Source of the DNA: Cytobacillus gottheilii
Lineage (GTDB): Bacteria > Bacillota > Bacilli > Bacillales > Cytobacillaceae
Length of the DNA: 64,000 bases
Direction: 5' to 3'
Assembly (NCBI RefSeq): GCF_900166665.1
Contig: NZ_LT800494.1
Span: 3,632,708 to 3,696,707 of the forward strand
In this document: in pieces, positions 54,293 through 63,034 of the stretch
How the letters are laid out: each line of letters begins with the position of its first letter
How positions within the stretch are numbered: the stretch's first letter is position 1
Translations under genes and position numbers: made by a program
Notes under the pieces: model-generated
What the model saw: only the letters and a program-made list of their open reading frames with translations
Told to the model about the DNA's origin: nothing
Database searches by the model: none

Positions 54293-54372
54293 ATTATAGG
54301 TGGGAATCTTGGCTGAAGGAAATATCTAAAATTCATGGTGTTATAACTTAAAGTTATATCATAGCTAAAAAG

Positions 54373-54424
54373 GGGGCCTGACCCCCGCCGCGTTAAAGCT
54401 TGAACGCAGTGGGGGTCAGGCACC
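54373..54424. repeat. Dispersed palindromic repeat, copy 5
   Basis: Arms GGGGCCTGACCCCC and GGGGGTCAGGCACC with a loop AAAGCTTGAA, between LysR and the SCO gene. Confidence 0.85.
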
Positions 54425-54426
54425 CT

Positions 54427-55020
54427 TTAAAAATCAGCCAACAACATAATATCCTCTACTATATCATCTTTCTTCACCGGCTCATCCGCAAAGGCCATAT
54501 CATATAATGCCCGGATGTTATTCTCTTCATCTACTAAATACATGGTTGTAGAATGATAGAGTACTGTTTCGGAGTCTAATTCATATTGCATCTGAAATTC
54601 GCCCGCAATTTTCTTTATTTTCTCGGGGGTGTCTCTTAACCACTTCCACCCTTTTGTATCCGTCTCAAAGATTTGTGCATATTCCTTTATGACCTCTTGG
54701 GTATCATATGCAGGATCGAGCGTAATGCTGACAAGCTCAACCTCGTCTCCAAACAAACCTTTATCTTTTAACATAGACTGTATTATTTTAAAATCCATCA
54801 TCGTTAACGGACAAATATCCGGGCAGTTAGTATAAAAAAATGCAATCAATTTCACTTTGCCATTCTCAGAATGATAACGTTCTCCATGAACATTGTCTAA
54901 CTCAAAGGCATCCACTTTATCAAGAATTGGCAAGCCATCATCACTTGGCCATAACCAGTAAACCAGGAAAAAACCAGCGACGATGACCAAAAGAATAAGG
55001 AACTTGTTTGTGATTTTCAT
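54427..55020 (-). CDS. SCO1/SenC-type copper chaperone
   Basis: This 197-residue protein has an N-terminal membrane anchor (FLILLVIVAGFFLVYWLW) and a thioredoxin-like SCO domain with the copper motif YTNCPDICPLTMMD (CxxxC) and the ligand His in LYHSTTMY. It should sit outside the membrane and supply copper to an oxidase. It is 31 bases downstream of mnxG, so the likely client is MnxG. MnxC of Bacillus mnx operons is of the same type. Confidence 0.9.
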   Translation of the reverse strand: MKITNKFLILLVIVAGFFLVYWLWPSDDGLPILDKVDAFELDNVHGERYHSENGKVKLIAFFYTNCPDICPLTMMDFKIIQSMLKDKGLFGDEVELVSITLDPAYDTQEVIKEYAQIFETDTKGWKWLRDTPEKIKKIAGEFQMQYELDSETVLYHSTTMYLVDEENNIRALYDMAFADEPVKKDDIVEDIMLLADF

Positions 55021-55051
55021 CCTTCAGCACACTCCAGCATAGGAATCACAG

Positions 55052-58000
55052 TTAGATTTTATTTTCATTTTTATTTTTCTTTTTCAAGACAAAGAGATGG
55101 TTTTGCTTGGACTTGTGAACGCGGAAAATCCCCCACATTCCTGCCTCGATATCCCAGCGGATATTGCCGGAGCGGTACATATAATCTCCTGGATATTGAT
55201 ATAAGCTGCCTGCTCCGTAATGCAGCGGCAAGTCAACGGCATGACCTGCAACAATTTCACCTTCCACAGATCGCACTTCAGACGTAATGTCTTTGTCATC
55301 GTTATTCCAATAATGGCCATGAAGATGGAATGTGTGGGCACGCCGGCGTTCTGATGGATTAACTAAACGTATTGTGATGGGATCGCCAGGATATGCTTCA
55401 AATAACGGTGTCGACGGATCGCCAAACGCCCTCGAACTGAATAAATCCTTTAATACTGGGTGCTCTCGGAGACGGTTGATTAATCGTTCCGTCCGATAAT
55501 TAAATCCTCTTGAGCCATTATCATACGTATCAACCAAATCATCACGATCTTCTGGATCTACTCCGCCTAGGATGGCATCTACCGGATCCACAATTAAATC
55601 ACCTTTTTGATCTACCAGCCTTGCGCCATCATACAGAACAAGAACAAACTCACGGGTATCTGGCAAATAGGGATTACGCAGCACGACATTCGCACCTGTT
55701 TTCACTTCTTCTCCAGTTGAAGGATTCAAATACTTCGTTCCTTTCGCCTCAGCGATAAAGCAGCCGAATGTACCAAGGGAACGGTGGTTGCGAATATCGG
55801 TCATATCCCATAAACCGCAGGCGCCTACCGGATTGTCGACATACCATTTATACGTGATGATTTCACCGGGAGCTGCTGACTGATCAGGGTTAAACCCAAC
55901 CGTTTCCCCCGCAGAAGTTCTCACATCATAATCAAGGAGCTGCGCATGCAGGGAGATCCTAACTGACGGCGGGTAAAAGGCCTGCTCTTTTACAGGAGGA
56001 TAAGGCCAAATACCATCTGGAAACGGAAACTGATCAAACTGCAGCCGGGACGTCAGGTTAATTTCCACCACATCTCCCTGGTTGGCACGGATAATCAGCG
56101 GTTCAGGATTTTTCCCTTTTAAAATATCGTCTACATCTTCTTCGAGAGCAAAAATAATTCCAAAGGGATCACGTTCATCCCATTTGCTGTAAGTTATTGG
56201 TCTATGAAAGGCGACGATATTGAACGTTTTGACAGGTGCATTTACAGGTCCTGGAGATGGAACGATTTTTGCTTTCTCCGGCGGTTTTCCTGTCGGCTCC
56301 GGCAGCGCTTTGGTGCGTTCTGGAGGCGGTTCACGGTCAGGCAGCGGAATAAGAAAATCCACTTCTTCATCAAAGGCCCTAATTAGTCCCCATAAACCAT
56401 TCCATAAGTCTTCTTCTGTTTCAAACGTCCATAAATAATCCCCAGACCTTGGAACATCCATTTCCAGTGTAAAAGATTCAGAGATTCCAATATGCTGCTG
56501 ATCTCTAAACTTTGTTTCAGAGTCAGGGTGCTCCGCCTTCCAGCGCAAGCCATGAAGGTTAAAACTGTGCGACTCCTCATGAGACCCTTGAAGAAGTCTG
56601 ACACGAATCGGATCACCTTCATAACAGAGCAGAATTGGCGTAACCGGATCACAATTAACATATGAACTAAAGGAATACGCTGGATCTTTGTCTTTTCCTA
56701 ACCGGAATTGAAGCGGTTCATTTTTATAGTTGACTCCAAATAATCCTGGATCATCCTGGGAGCCAGGGAAGTCCGGCTGCTGAAGAGGACAGCCATCTTT
56801 GTCATATAGCATAGCAAAATCCTGAACCATCAGAACCATATCCCGGTAATCAGGAATGAGCGGATGAACCGCGGTAATTTGCACACCATGATCCACTTCT
56901 TCTCCTGTTTTTGAATCCAAAAACTTGGTGAAGCGCGGATGAACGACTCCTGTTCCAAAGACACCATGCTGCTGATGAAAATTCGCAAACAAATGGTCAT
57001 GGAAAAACCATGCTTTTAACTCTACATCTGCAAAATATTCATAGCGGATTGTTTCGCCAGATAGAACACTAGAGTCATAGTTCCAGCCAACATTTGCACC
57101 ATCGGATACAAGCACATCGAATTTAACAAAATGCACATGAACGCCCGCTTCATATGTTCTTGTCACAAGCTGGAATGCGCTGCCGCCCACCACTTCCGGA
57201 AGACGATTTGTAAAATTAATGCGCACGCACGTATTGGCTGTCATATGCAAAACTAATGGTTCCGGCTCTTTTCTTCCGCTTAACACATCCTCTATATCTT
57301 CATCTAAAACATAAATTCTTCCGATTGGATCGTTCCAGCCTTGGCGATTATACACAATCGGAAGCTGGATCAGAGAAACATTAAACTCCTGCACCACAGG
57401 GTTATCAGCAAGGGCACAAGGATCCACAAATACAGCACCTGGTCTGGCATTTGGCACCGCGGCGTTTCTTTCCAATTCGGTCATATCGCGTCCGCCCACG
57501 ATTCCAAGCGGCGGCCGCGGTGCTTTACAGCCAAGCTTTCCTGGAATAAAGTTAGGGAATCCTGGTCTCTCTTTTGTTGGCTTCGGCGGACAAGGACGGT
57601 CAGGCAGCGGCTGCAGCGCCTGGATCGGCTCGCCGTTTGGATAACAGCCGGTTCCATCCTGGAGTGTATCAAAGATGCGGTTAATCCCCCACATTCCGAC
57701 ACCAAAGTGAGGATAAAGATGACAGTGAATGATTGCGTCCCCAATCGCCCCTTGAAGAGAGCCTAATCCATAATGAGGCTGAACTGTGTACCAGGATTGC
57801 GGGCTGACTGCCTGGGCATCCAAGATTTCTGATTCTGTATTTTTCGCATCTTTTGACCACTGATGCACATGATAATGCAGAACATGGGTCTCTTTCACAC
57901 CCCCATGAACCAGCCTAAGTTTTACAGGGTCCCCGCGGTATCCCCGCAAAATAGGCGTTGCCGGATCGCCAAATACCCATGAATCGTGGTGTACCTCCTC

Positions 58001-58726
58001 TCCATGACCATCCGGACTAACGACTCCTTCTTCTAATAACCGGACCCGATTTTCCATCGGTTCATAGCGATAGTTTACCGCATGAGTAGATTCACGCTCT
58101 TGATTGGTCATTGGATCCAGCGGAGAATTTCCCGTTACATCCCTCGTTGGCATTTCATCATGAAAAATCCATCCATATTCCCGGTAGGATGGCAGAAAAG
58201 GATGATGGATATCGGCGTACACACCGCTGTTAATCGGTCCCCCTGTTACCGGGTCTGTCCACCATGAGCCGCGCGGCTGCACAAACAGACAGCCAAACAT
58301 CCCGTTAATATTCGTTCCCTGATCACTGCTGTCCGGGTTTCCTAGATCTGTAAACATATACACACCTTCATGATTTACATTTAGCGTATAAGTAATTTTC
58401 TCACCAGGCTCTGCTAAGGAACTGGGATTGAAGCCAGCATTGGCGCCATCTGAATCTTGCGGATCATAATCAGCTTCCTGAAAATGCATGCCTGTTGCGT
58501 AATGGATCTGATTTTCAAATAAAATCTCCACCTCGTCCCCAACATTGGCCCGGATACAAAGCGGCTGCACTAAATCAACTGGTGTGAAAGGGTTTTTCTT
58601 GACTAAATCCTTCACCTTTTGTTCGTTTTCCTTTAAGACATACATGATGCCATTTCGGTTGTAGTCACCAAAGTTGTTGAGCACAATCCGAATCGAAATC
58701 GCCACAACATGATATTTGCGTTTCAT
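55052..58726 (-). CDS. mnxG: Manganese-oxidising multicopper oxidase MnxG
   Basis: This 1224-residue protein has a chain of cupredoxin domains and matches MnxG in length (about 1217 in marine Bacillus) and N-terminal sequence style (KYHVVAISIRIVLNNFGDYN). Copper motifs are visible: HVLHYHVHQW, IIHCHLYPHFGVGMWG near 333 (the HCHxxxHxxxGM type of multicopper oxidases), HVHF near 530, WFFHDHLFANFHQQHG near 575 and HTFHLHGHYW near 1132. Other repeats resemble SNKDAANVGFNPS-like blocks. MnxG oxidises Mn(II) to Mn(III/IV) oxide on the spore surface; no signal peptide is seen, in keeping with assembly from the mother cell. AAGGGGG precedes the ATG. Confidence 0.93.
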   Translation of the reverse strand: MKRKYHVVAISIRIVLNNFGDYNRNGIMYVLKENEQKVKDLVKKNPFTPVDLVQPLCIRANVGDEVEILFENQIHYATGMHFQEADYDPQDSDGANAGFNPSSLAEPGEKITYTLNVNHEGVYMFTDLGNPDSSDQGTNINGMFGCLFVQPRGSWWTDPVTGGPINSGVYADIHHPFLPSYREYGWIFHDEMPTRDVTGNSPLDPMTNQERESTHAVNYRYEPMENRVRLLEEGVVSPDGHGEEVHHDSWVFGDPATPILRGYRGDPVKLRLVHGGVKETHVLHYHVHQWSKDAKNTESEILDAQAVSPQSWYTVQPHYGLGSLQGAIGDAIIHCHLYPHFGVGMWGINRIFDTLQDGTGCYPNGEPIQALQPLPDRPCPPKPTKERPGFPNFIPGKLGCKAPRPPLGIVGGRDMTELERNAAVPNARPGAVFVDPCALADNPVVQEFNVSLIQLPIVYNRQGWNDPIGRIYVLDEDIEDVLSGRKEPEPLVLHMTANTCVRINFTNRLPEVVGGSAFQLVTRTYEAGVHVHFVKFDVLVSDGANVGWNYDSSVLSGETIRYEYFADVELKAWFFHDHLFANFHQQHGVFGTGVVHPRFTKFLDSKTGEEVDHGVQITAVHPLIPDYRDMVLMVQDFAMLYDKDGCPLQQPDFPGSQDDPGLFGVNYKNEPLQFRLGKDKDPAYSFSSYVNCDPVTPILLCYEGDPIRVRLLQGSHEESHSFNLHGLRWKAEHPDSETKFRDQQHIGISESFTLEMDVPRSGDYLWTFETEEDLWNGLWGLIRAFDEEVDFLIPLPDREPPPERTKALPEPTGKPPEKAKIVPSPGPVNAPVKTFNIVAFHRPITYSKWDERDPFGIIFALEEDVDDILKGKNPEPLIIRANQGDVVEINLTSRLQFDQFPFPDGIWPYPPVKEQAFYPPSVRISLHAQLLDYDVRTSAGETVGFNPDQSAAPGEIITYKWYVDNPVGACGLWDMTDIRNHRSLGTFGCFIAEAKGTKYLNPSTGEEVKTGANVVLRNPYLPDTREFVLVLYDGARLVDQKGDLIVDPVDAILGGVDPEDRDDLVDTYDNGSRGFNYRTERLINRLREHPVLKDLFSSRAFGDPSTPLFEAYPGDPITIRLVNPSERRRAHTFHLHGHYWNNDDKDITSEVRSVEGEIVAGHAVDLPLHYGAGSLYQYPGDYMYRSGNIRWDIEAGMWGIFRVHKSKQNHLFVLKKKNKNENKI

Positions 58727-58745
58727 AGCTGTCCCCCTTGATGAC

Positions 58746-59054
58746 TCAGAAATTGGTCTTTAACTCAGGAATTCGCGGCATTCCTTTTTGTTGAATATAG
58801 AATACCTCGATTGAATGAATGTGAATAAACCACTGCCGATTTTCCAATTCAGAAATGGAGGTGACCTTCACATCTACCACCACCTGATCCTCAATCACAT
58901 CTACCAGCTTTCCGATAAAAACAAATGGATAGGATGGAGTTAAAATAAAGATATTCTTGCCAATTCCCTCAACAAATGCCTCAATCAGCGCCTGATCATG
59001 GATGACATTGACAGTTGGGAAGTTCAATTCTGCCATACTATTTTCATGACTCAT
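58746..59054 (-). CDS. mnxF: MnxF-like small partner of MnxG
   Basis: This 102-residue protein begins MSHENSMAELNFPTVNVIHD and continues as a beta-rich domain (FVFIGKLVDVIEDQVVVDV, WFIHIHSIEVFYIQQ). Size and place just upstream of mnxG match MnxF. MnxE and MnxF form a complex with MnxG. The alternating strand pattern is like an Sm fold (strand, GKLVDV turn, DQVVVDV, IHIHSIEV). Symbol inferred from position. Confidence 0.75.
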   Translation of the reverse strand: MSHENSMAELNFPTVNVIHDQALIEAFVEGIGKNIFILTPSYPFVFIGKLVDVIEDQVVVDVKVTSISELENRQWFIHIHSIEVFYIQQKGMPRIPELKTNF

Positions 59055-59068
59055 TTTCAGGTCCCTCC

Positions 59069-59389
59069 TTACGTTAATGGAATTCTTTCATTACAGTCAA
59101 AGTCAGGTGTAAAGTGAGCAATTTTCTCAAATGGAATACTAAGAGGTGTGGGAAAATTAAATTGTGGGGCATTTATTATTTTTATATTAACTGGGAATAA
59201 AGTTAGATGACCTGGCTGTACATCAATTATTTCGCCGCAAAAAACGGGACGAAACGTTTGGCCAAATAAATTGAGCTGATCGGATTCGGTGACAATTAAG
59301 ACACTGGTGCCCTTTAAGGCCAATAGCTCTCTGAAAAAACGATCTTCCAACTCTCCAATGCTGCTGCGCGGATTGTTCTCACTCGTCAT
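59069..59389 (-). CDS. mnxE: MnxE-like small partner of MnxG
   Basis: This 106-residue protein (MTSENNPRSSIGELEDRFFR) has a beta-rich core: LKGTSVLIVTESDQLNLFG, FCGEIIDVQPGHLTLFPVN and ISIPFEKIAHFTPDF-like ends. It has the length expected for MnxE. Its Sm-like strand pattern resembles that of the MnxF-like protein. GGGGGAGG lies before the ATG. Confidence 0.75.
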   Translation of the reverse strand: MTSENNPRSSIGELEDRFFRELLALKGTSVLIVTESDQLNLFGQTFRPVFCGEIIDVQPGHLTLFPVNIKIINAPQFNFPTPLSIPFEKIAHFTPDFDCNERIPLT

Positions 59390-59410
59390 ATGACATCCTC
59401 CCCCATTGTC

Positions 59411-60196
59411 CTACTTTTTATAGTAATTTTTAAAGCCATAAGTAAATACGCTTAACAACCGAATGGTCTCAATATAACGTATCTCATCAAATTGTATTTC
59501 TTCTTTCTTTCCCATAAACGCAATGATTAATTTGTCTTCGGAATCAATAATCTTACCAAGCTTTTTGATATCACTGTCGATCCAGACATTTACCCATGTG
59601 CCCTTCCAGGTGTTTAAATTCGTCTTTAATGTTTCTTCAATAAATTGCTGCTTTAGAAGATCACGTTTCGAAACGGTTTCCCCGAATTGCCGCAGCAGCT
59701 TCGTCCGCAAATTATTATCATACAGATAATGCTGATGGGTGTTGGAATAGTTCGGAATTCCGTACACAATATTAGCTGATTGAATGACAGAATAAGGAAT
59801 CCACACCCGTTCCTTTAAGTTGGTCAGCATCACAAAATCACGGCCAACTGTACTGACTTTTCCTTCTTTGTAATGAGATTCAGAACCGATGTCAGAATAA
59901 ATTTCCACCTGCTGATTTCGTTTTGATTTAAAGAATTTCCTAAGCTTTAACGACTTTCCGCGTTTTTCATTGTTCTCCAATAGGTGGAAGATATTTGCTC
60001 GGTCTATATATTCCATTAGTAACCGTGTTTCTTCTGTCGTCGTCATTGTTGAAGGAGAAGTAAGCCCCTCTCCTTTTCGTTCATTCAGTTCATTAACAGG
60101 ATCCTTCTTTCTGACTTCATGCTTTCTTTGCTCTAGCAATCTTTCCATATATTCATTTAAGTGAATTCTTTTTTTTGCCTCCTGTCTGTTCTCCAT
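59411..60196 (-). CDS. Mnx operon protein with two Sm-like segments
   Basis: This 261-residue soluble protein has a charged N-terminal region (about 1-90), then KSKRNQQVEIYSDIGSESHY, EGKVSTVGRDFVMLTN and VWIPYSVIQSANIVYG (about 95-150), and a second similar unit TWVNVWIDSDIKKLGKIIDSE with FDEIRYIETIRLLS (about 205-255). Both halves follow the pattern G-V-strand-DF-V-L...WIPY-I found in Sm-like spore proteins. GGAGAGGAGG is upstream. Position suggests an mnxD-like role; its name is not certain. Confidence 0.6.
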   Translation of the reverse strand: MENRQEAKKRIHLNEYMERLLEQRKHEVRKKDPVNELNERKGEGLTSPSTMTTTEETRLLMEYIDRANIFHLLENNEKRGKSLKLRKFFKSKRNQQVEIYSDIGSESHYKEGKVSTVGRDFVMLTNLKERVWIPYSVIQSANIVYGIPNYSNTHQHYLYDNNLRTKLLRQFGETVSKRDLLKQQFIEETLKTNLNTWKGTWVNVWIDSDIKKLGKIIDSEDKLIIAFMGKKEEIQFDEIRYIETIRLLSVFTYGFKNYYKK

Positions 60197-60229
60197 TCAG
60201 CCTCCTCTCCTTTCAAATATCTATATTAT

Positions 60230-60706
60230 TTATACTCGCAAGGAGTAAAATAACAAACCAAATGTGGCAAACACTAAACCTGTGCCAAATAAACTAAATA
60301 GAATCATATTATTCTCCACATCGTTAAAATAAGCAGCAGGCAATCCGCATAATGCTGGGTTTTCCACTACTGCTCCAACCATCGTTCCCATAATGGAGCC
60401 AATGCTGCCATGGGAGAAGCCAGCCAATAAAGACTGAAAGCGGACGAGTGCACCATACAGTAAGCCAATACTGCCGCCTATGACAGTGGATAAGATCGCC
60501 AGCACACCGATTTCAAAAGGAAAAATGAAGTGAAGAAGCATGGCCAGATTCATGCAGAAAATGCTGCTGCCTGCCGCGGCCATCACCATCCCGTAACGGT
60601 CCGCAAAGAGTTTCCTTTTTTTATACATGACAAAATATAAGAAAAACCCCATAAGACCATTTACAAGAAACAGCATAATAAATAGAGGGGATAATTCCAC
60701 ATTCAT
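60230..60706 (-). CDS. Mnx operon membrane protein (paralogue 1)
   Basis: This 158-residue protein has five helices, with the repeating Gly-rich pattern GGSIGLLYGALVRFQSLLAGFSHGSIGSIMGTMVGAVVENP. It is paralogous to the next gene upstream at 60717. A SD (AAGGAG) lies only two bases from the ATG, so a GTG seven bases further in is possible. It may be a membrane channel or scaffold for the Mn oxidase. Confidence 0.6.
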   Translation of the reverse strand: MNVELSPLFIMLFLVNGLMGFFLYFVMYKKRKLFADRYGMVMAAAGSSIFCMNLAMLLHFIFPFEIGVLAILSTVIGGSIGLLYGALVRFQSLLAGFSHGSIGSIMGTMVGAVVENPALCGLPAAYFNDVENNMILFSLFGTGLVFATFGLLFYSLRV

Positions 60707-60716
60707 GACTCCTTAC

Positions 60717-61130
60717 TTATGTATTTTTAGCAGACAGGAAAACAAGCAGAAGAGAAAGCAGGAATACCGCTTCAATAAAAATTATAAAGAGAATGCTCGT
60801 ATTGGCCGCTGCTCCTACCATCGGTGCCATAATGCCCATCATTAGACCATTTATATATCCAGTTAATAGAGTCTGATAATCAAATAGCGCACCAAAAAAG
60901 CCGCCAATCAGCATCCCGATTACAGCAGTAATCATCGTGATGACAACAAATTTTAATGGAAACTGATAAATGAGGATCACTCCTGTGGCAATTGCACAAA
61001 AACCTCCTGCCAGCATTGAAATATTCATCCCCAGCTGAAAACCGATGAGTTTGCGGATTTTGTAAAGATATAGATAAAGAAATAAGATCAGTACAAGGTT
61101 TCCATATAACAAAAACCCTAAATAGCCCAT
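60717..61130 (-). CDS. Mnx operon membrane protein (paralogue 2)
   Basis: This 137-residue protein has four to five helices with GGFFGALFDYQTLLTGYINGLMMGIMAPMVGAAANT, clearly similar to its neighbour. The ATG at 61130 has GGAGGAG nine bases upstream; an in-frame TTG at 61148 lacks one. It is the first gene of the mnx operon. Confidence 0.6.
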   Translation of the reverse strand: MGYLGFLLYGNLVLILFLYLYLYKIRKLIGFQLGMNISMLAGGFCAIATGVILIYQFPLKFVVITMITAVIGMLIGGFFGALFDYQTLLTGYINGLMMGIMAPMVGAAANTSILFIIFIEAVFLLSLLLVFLSAKNT

Positions 61131-61308
61131 GTCAAAAGTCTCCTCCAAGTTTTCGTTTGTAATTTTTATGACTCGAAATGCTTGGTCTATGACCCAATAT
61201 GTATATTTTTACAATTTCATTTAGAAATGCACAGATCTTAGTCATTTGCCCAACCACAAATTAATGACCATCCATACACTAGGTATATGTACAGATAAAA
61301 GGAGGTTG

Positions 61309-62148
61309 TTGACCATTTCAGCTTATAAAAAGAGAAAAACTGCTGTTAAGGAACTGAGGAATATAAGGGTTTGGGATGAGATTGAATGTTTAGAAGAAGA
61401 GTTCATCCATGGAAAAACACCATTTCGCTGTCCAGAGATGGTGCCTGCGGGAGTAAAGGATGATGATTTTTGTGTACCTGAAGATTGTCCAAAAACGCTT
61501 CCGCAGCCGAAATTCACTTCCCCTTTCAGTTCCTTTCCACAGAATGAACTTGAGGAATTAGAAAGGTGCATTACCCTTGCGAATGAACTCCTGCTGGCCC
61601 TTTCTACTGAGGATGATGACGACGAAACGAATGCAAGAGCACTTCAAGTAAGCCTTCGTTCCTTCAGAAACCAATTTGTAACCGTCTATTATAGATGCAG
61701 GAAAAAAAAGGAAGAAGTCTGCGGATACTTCCTGGATGCAGGAAACGATTTTATTATTATTGAAAATGCAGATACCAACAATATCACCATTCTTCCAACG
61801 GGGAGACTTCTGTCTATTCACAATATGGACAGAAGAAAAAAAACGGATGATCACGAAGAACCAGAACTGCTCTGCATCAACCCATGCCTAAGACGAAACC
61901 TGACATTTCATTTCGGTGAAATCGTTACACGGAGTCCTTATTTGCTGAACATATTTTTCGGCTTAAAACTTAGCATGCTCCTTGAAAACTATGTTGGTTA
62001 TTACGCCTACATTCAAACTGAAACAGACAAATTTGAACAGGATGGCACCTTAGAGAAAGTAGATGAGAGCGATCTGCTCCTCAAAAAATACGATGAAGAA
62101 CAATGGATCGACTTTGAAGATATTTGTTTGATTGAGCTGGAGAAATAA
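61309..62148 (+). CDS. Divergent gene of the mnx locus, Sm-like centre
   Basis: This protein (about 279 residues from TTG at 61309) has a Cys-containing N-terminal region (RCPEMVPAG, FCVPEDCPKTLP), a helix and an Sm-like segment around 120-180 (FVTVYYRCRKKKEEVCGYFL, NDFIIIENADTNNITILPTG), and an acidic C-terminal helix. The frame is open from 61246 but the only good ribosome binding site, AAAGGAGG at 61299-61305, lies just before 61309 with very short spacing; an ATT at 61315 would fit better. Probably a spore-surface protein; function unknown. Confidence 0.55.
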   Translation: MTISAYKKRKTAVKELRNIRVWDEIECLEEEFIHGKTPFRCPEMVPAGVKDDDFCVPEDCPKTLPQPKFTSPFSSFPQNELEELERCITLANELLLALSTEDDDDETNARALQVSLRSFRNQFVTVYYRCRKKKEEVCGYFLDAGNDFIIIENADTNNITILPTGRLLSIHNMDRRKKTDDHEEPELLCINPCLRRNLTFHFGEIVTRSPYLLNIFFGLKLSMLLENYVGYYAYIQTETDKFEQDGTLEKVDESDLLLKKYDEEQWIDFEDICLIELEK

Positions 62149-62244
62149 AGGCTGAAACGCAAAGTTTACAATTGTAGGGCAAACCTAAGATGAAGCATCA
62201 AATATAAAAGGAAGGAACCTTTCCCGGCACCTTCCTTTTTTGAG

Positions 62245-62940
62245 CTAATCAAAGTGATCCGATAGATCCAGCTCCAGGACAACCTTACAGCCTTTGTGCT
62301 TGAATAGCTTGTATTGAAAGCTATCCGTCAATCCAGCTAACCGTAAATGAATCCGGTCATCACAGTAGGGAATAACAGGATCCTTGATGCGGTGGAACTG
62401 ATTGCCGCAATGGCAGTTATGATGGTCTCTATGGCAATGGGAACAGTGTGAATCCAGGTATGAATCTATGAATTTTTCCCTAGCGCCCACACCACAATGA
62501 CATTCTTGCTGATGTCGGCCGCAATGAGAGCAGTGCCCATCATGATGATCATAATCTCTTCCTATTTTATTGAAATCGGAATTGTTTTTGTGTTTTATAC
62601 CACAGTGGCAATCTCGGTGATGCCGGTCGCAATGGGAGCAGTGCAGATCATTGTCTCTGCCTCTGCATGCCTTCTCAAAATCCACATGATCCAGGCATCT
62701 GTTTCGGCAATGATGATCGACCCAATGAATGTTCTTAATTCGTCTTGTTAACACCCTAACAACACTATGATCACTCTGCAGCAAATCTACATAATCCGTT
62801 CCGATTCTATGGATGATTCCGGCTTCTTTGTAAGAATGTTTTCTTTTATGGCTGTGTACTTTGAAACGCTTCGATTCCTGGACAGCTGGGGAATGATCGT
62901 GATGTGCATGGTTATCATCTGTTGATTGTTTGTTGTTCAT
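62245..62940 (-). CDS. His/Cys-rich protein with three CSHCxRHxxxCHCG repeats
   Basis: This 231-residue protein has an N-terminal HSYKEAGIIHRIGTDYVDLL segment (near 36-55) with RVLTRRIKNIHWVDHH, again the Sm-like pattern, and three Cys/His repeats: HCSHCDRHHRDCHCG, HCSHCGRHQQECHCG and HCSHCHRDHHNCHCG, separated by spacers. It ends in a hydrophobic C-terminal segment. The repeats could bind Mn, Cu or Zn. AAAGGAGG precedes the ATG. The gene is just upstream of the mnx locus on the same strand. Confidence 0.7.
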   Translation of the reverse strand: MNNKQSTDDNHAHHDHSPAVQESKRFKVHSHKRKHSYKEAGIIHRIGTDYVDLLQSDHSVVRVLTRRIKNIHWVDHHCRNRCLDHVDFEKACRGRDNDLHCSHCDRHHRDCHCGIKHKNNSDFNKIGRDYDHHDGHCSHCGRHQQECHCGVGAREKFIDSYLDSHCSHCHRDHHNCHCGNQFHRIKDPVIPYCDDRIHLRLAGLTDSFQYKLFKHKGCKVVLELDLSDHFD

Positions 62941-63034
62941 GCTCGTCCCTCCTTTCAGTACTATAGGATATGATAAGGGGGGTGGGGGTGTTTATGTGAT
63001 TGTACGGGGTTGTTTAAAAAACGGTGCCAAAAAC

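Noticed and set aside
61131-61250. Sigma-K promoter of the mnx operon
   Set aside because: Expected for a sporulation operon, but no convincing CATANNNTA with an upstream AC box was seen on the minus strand.
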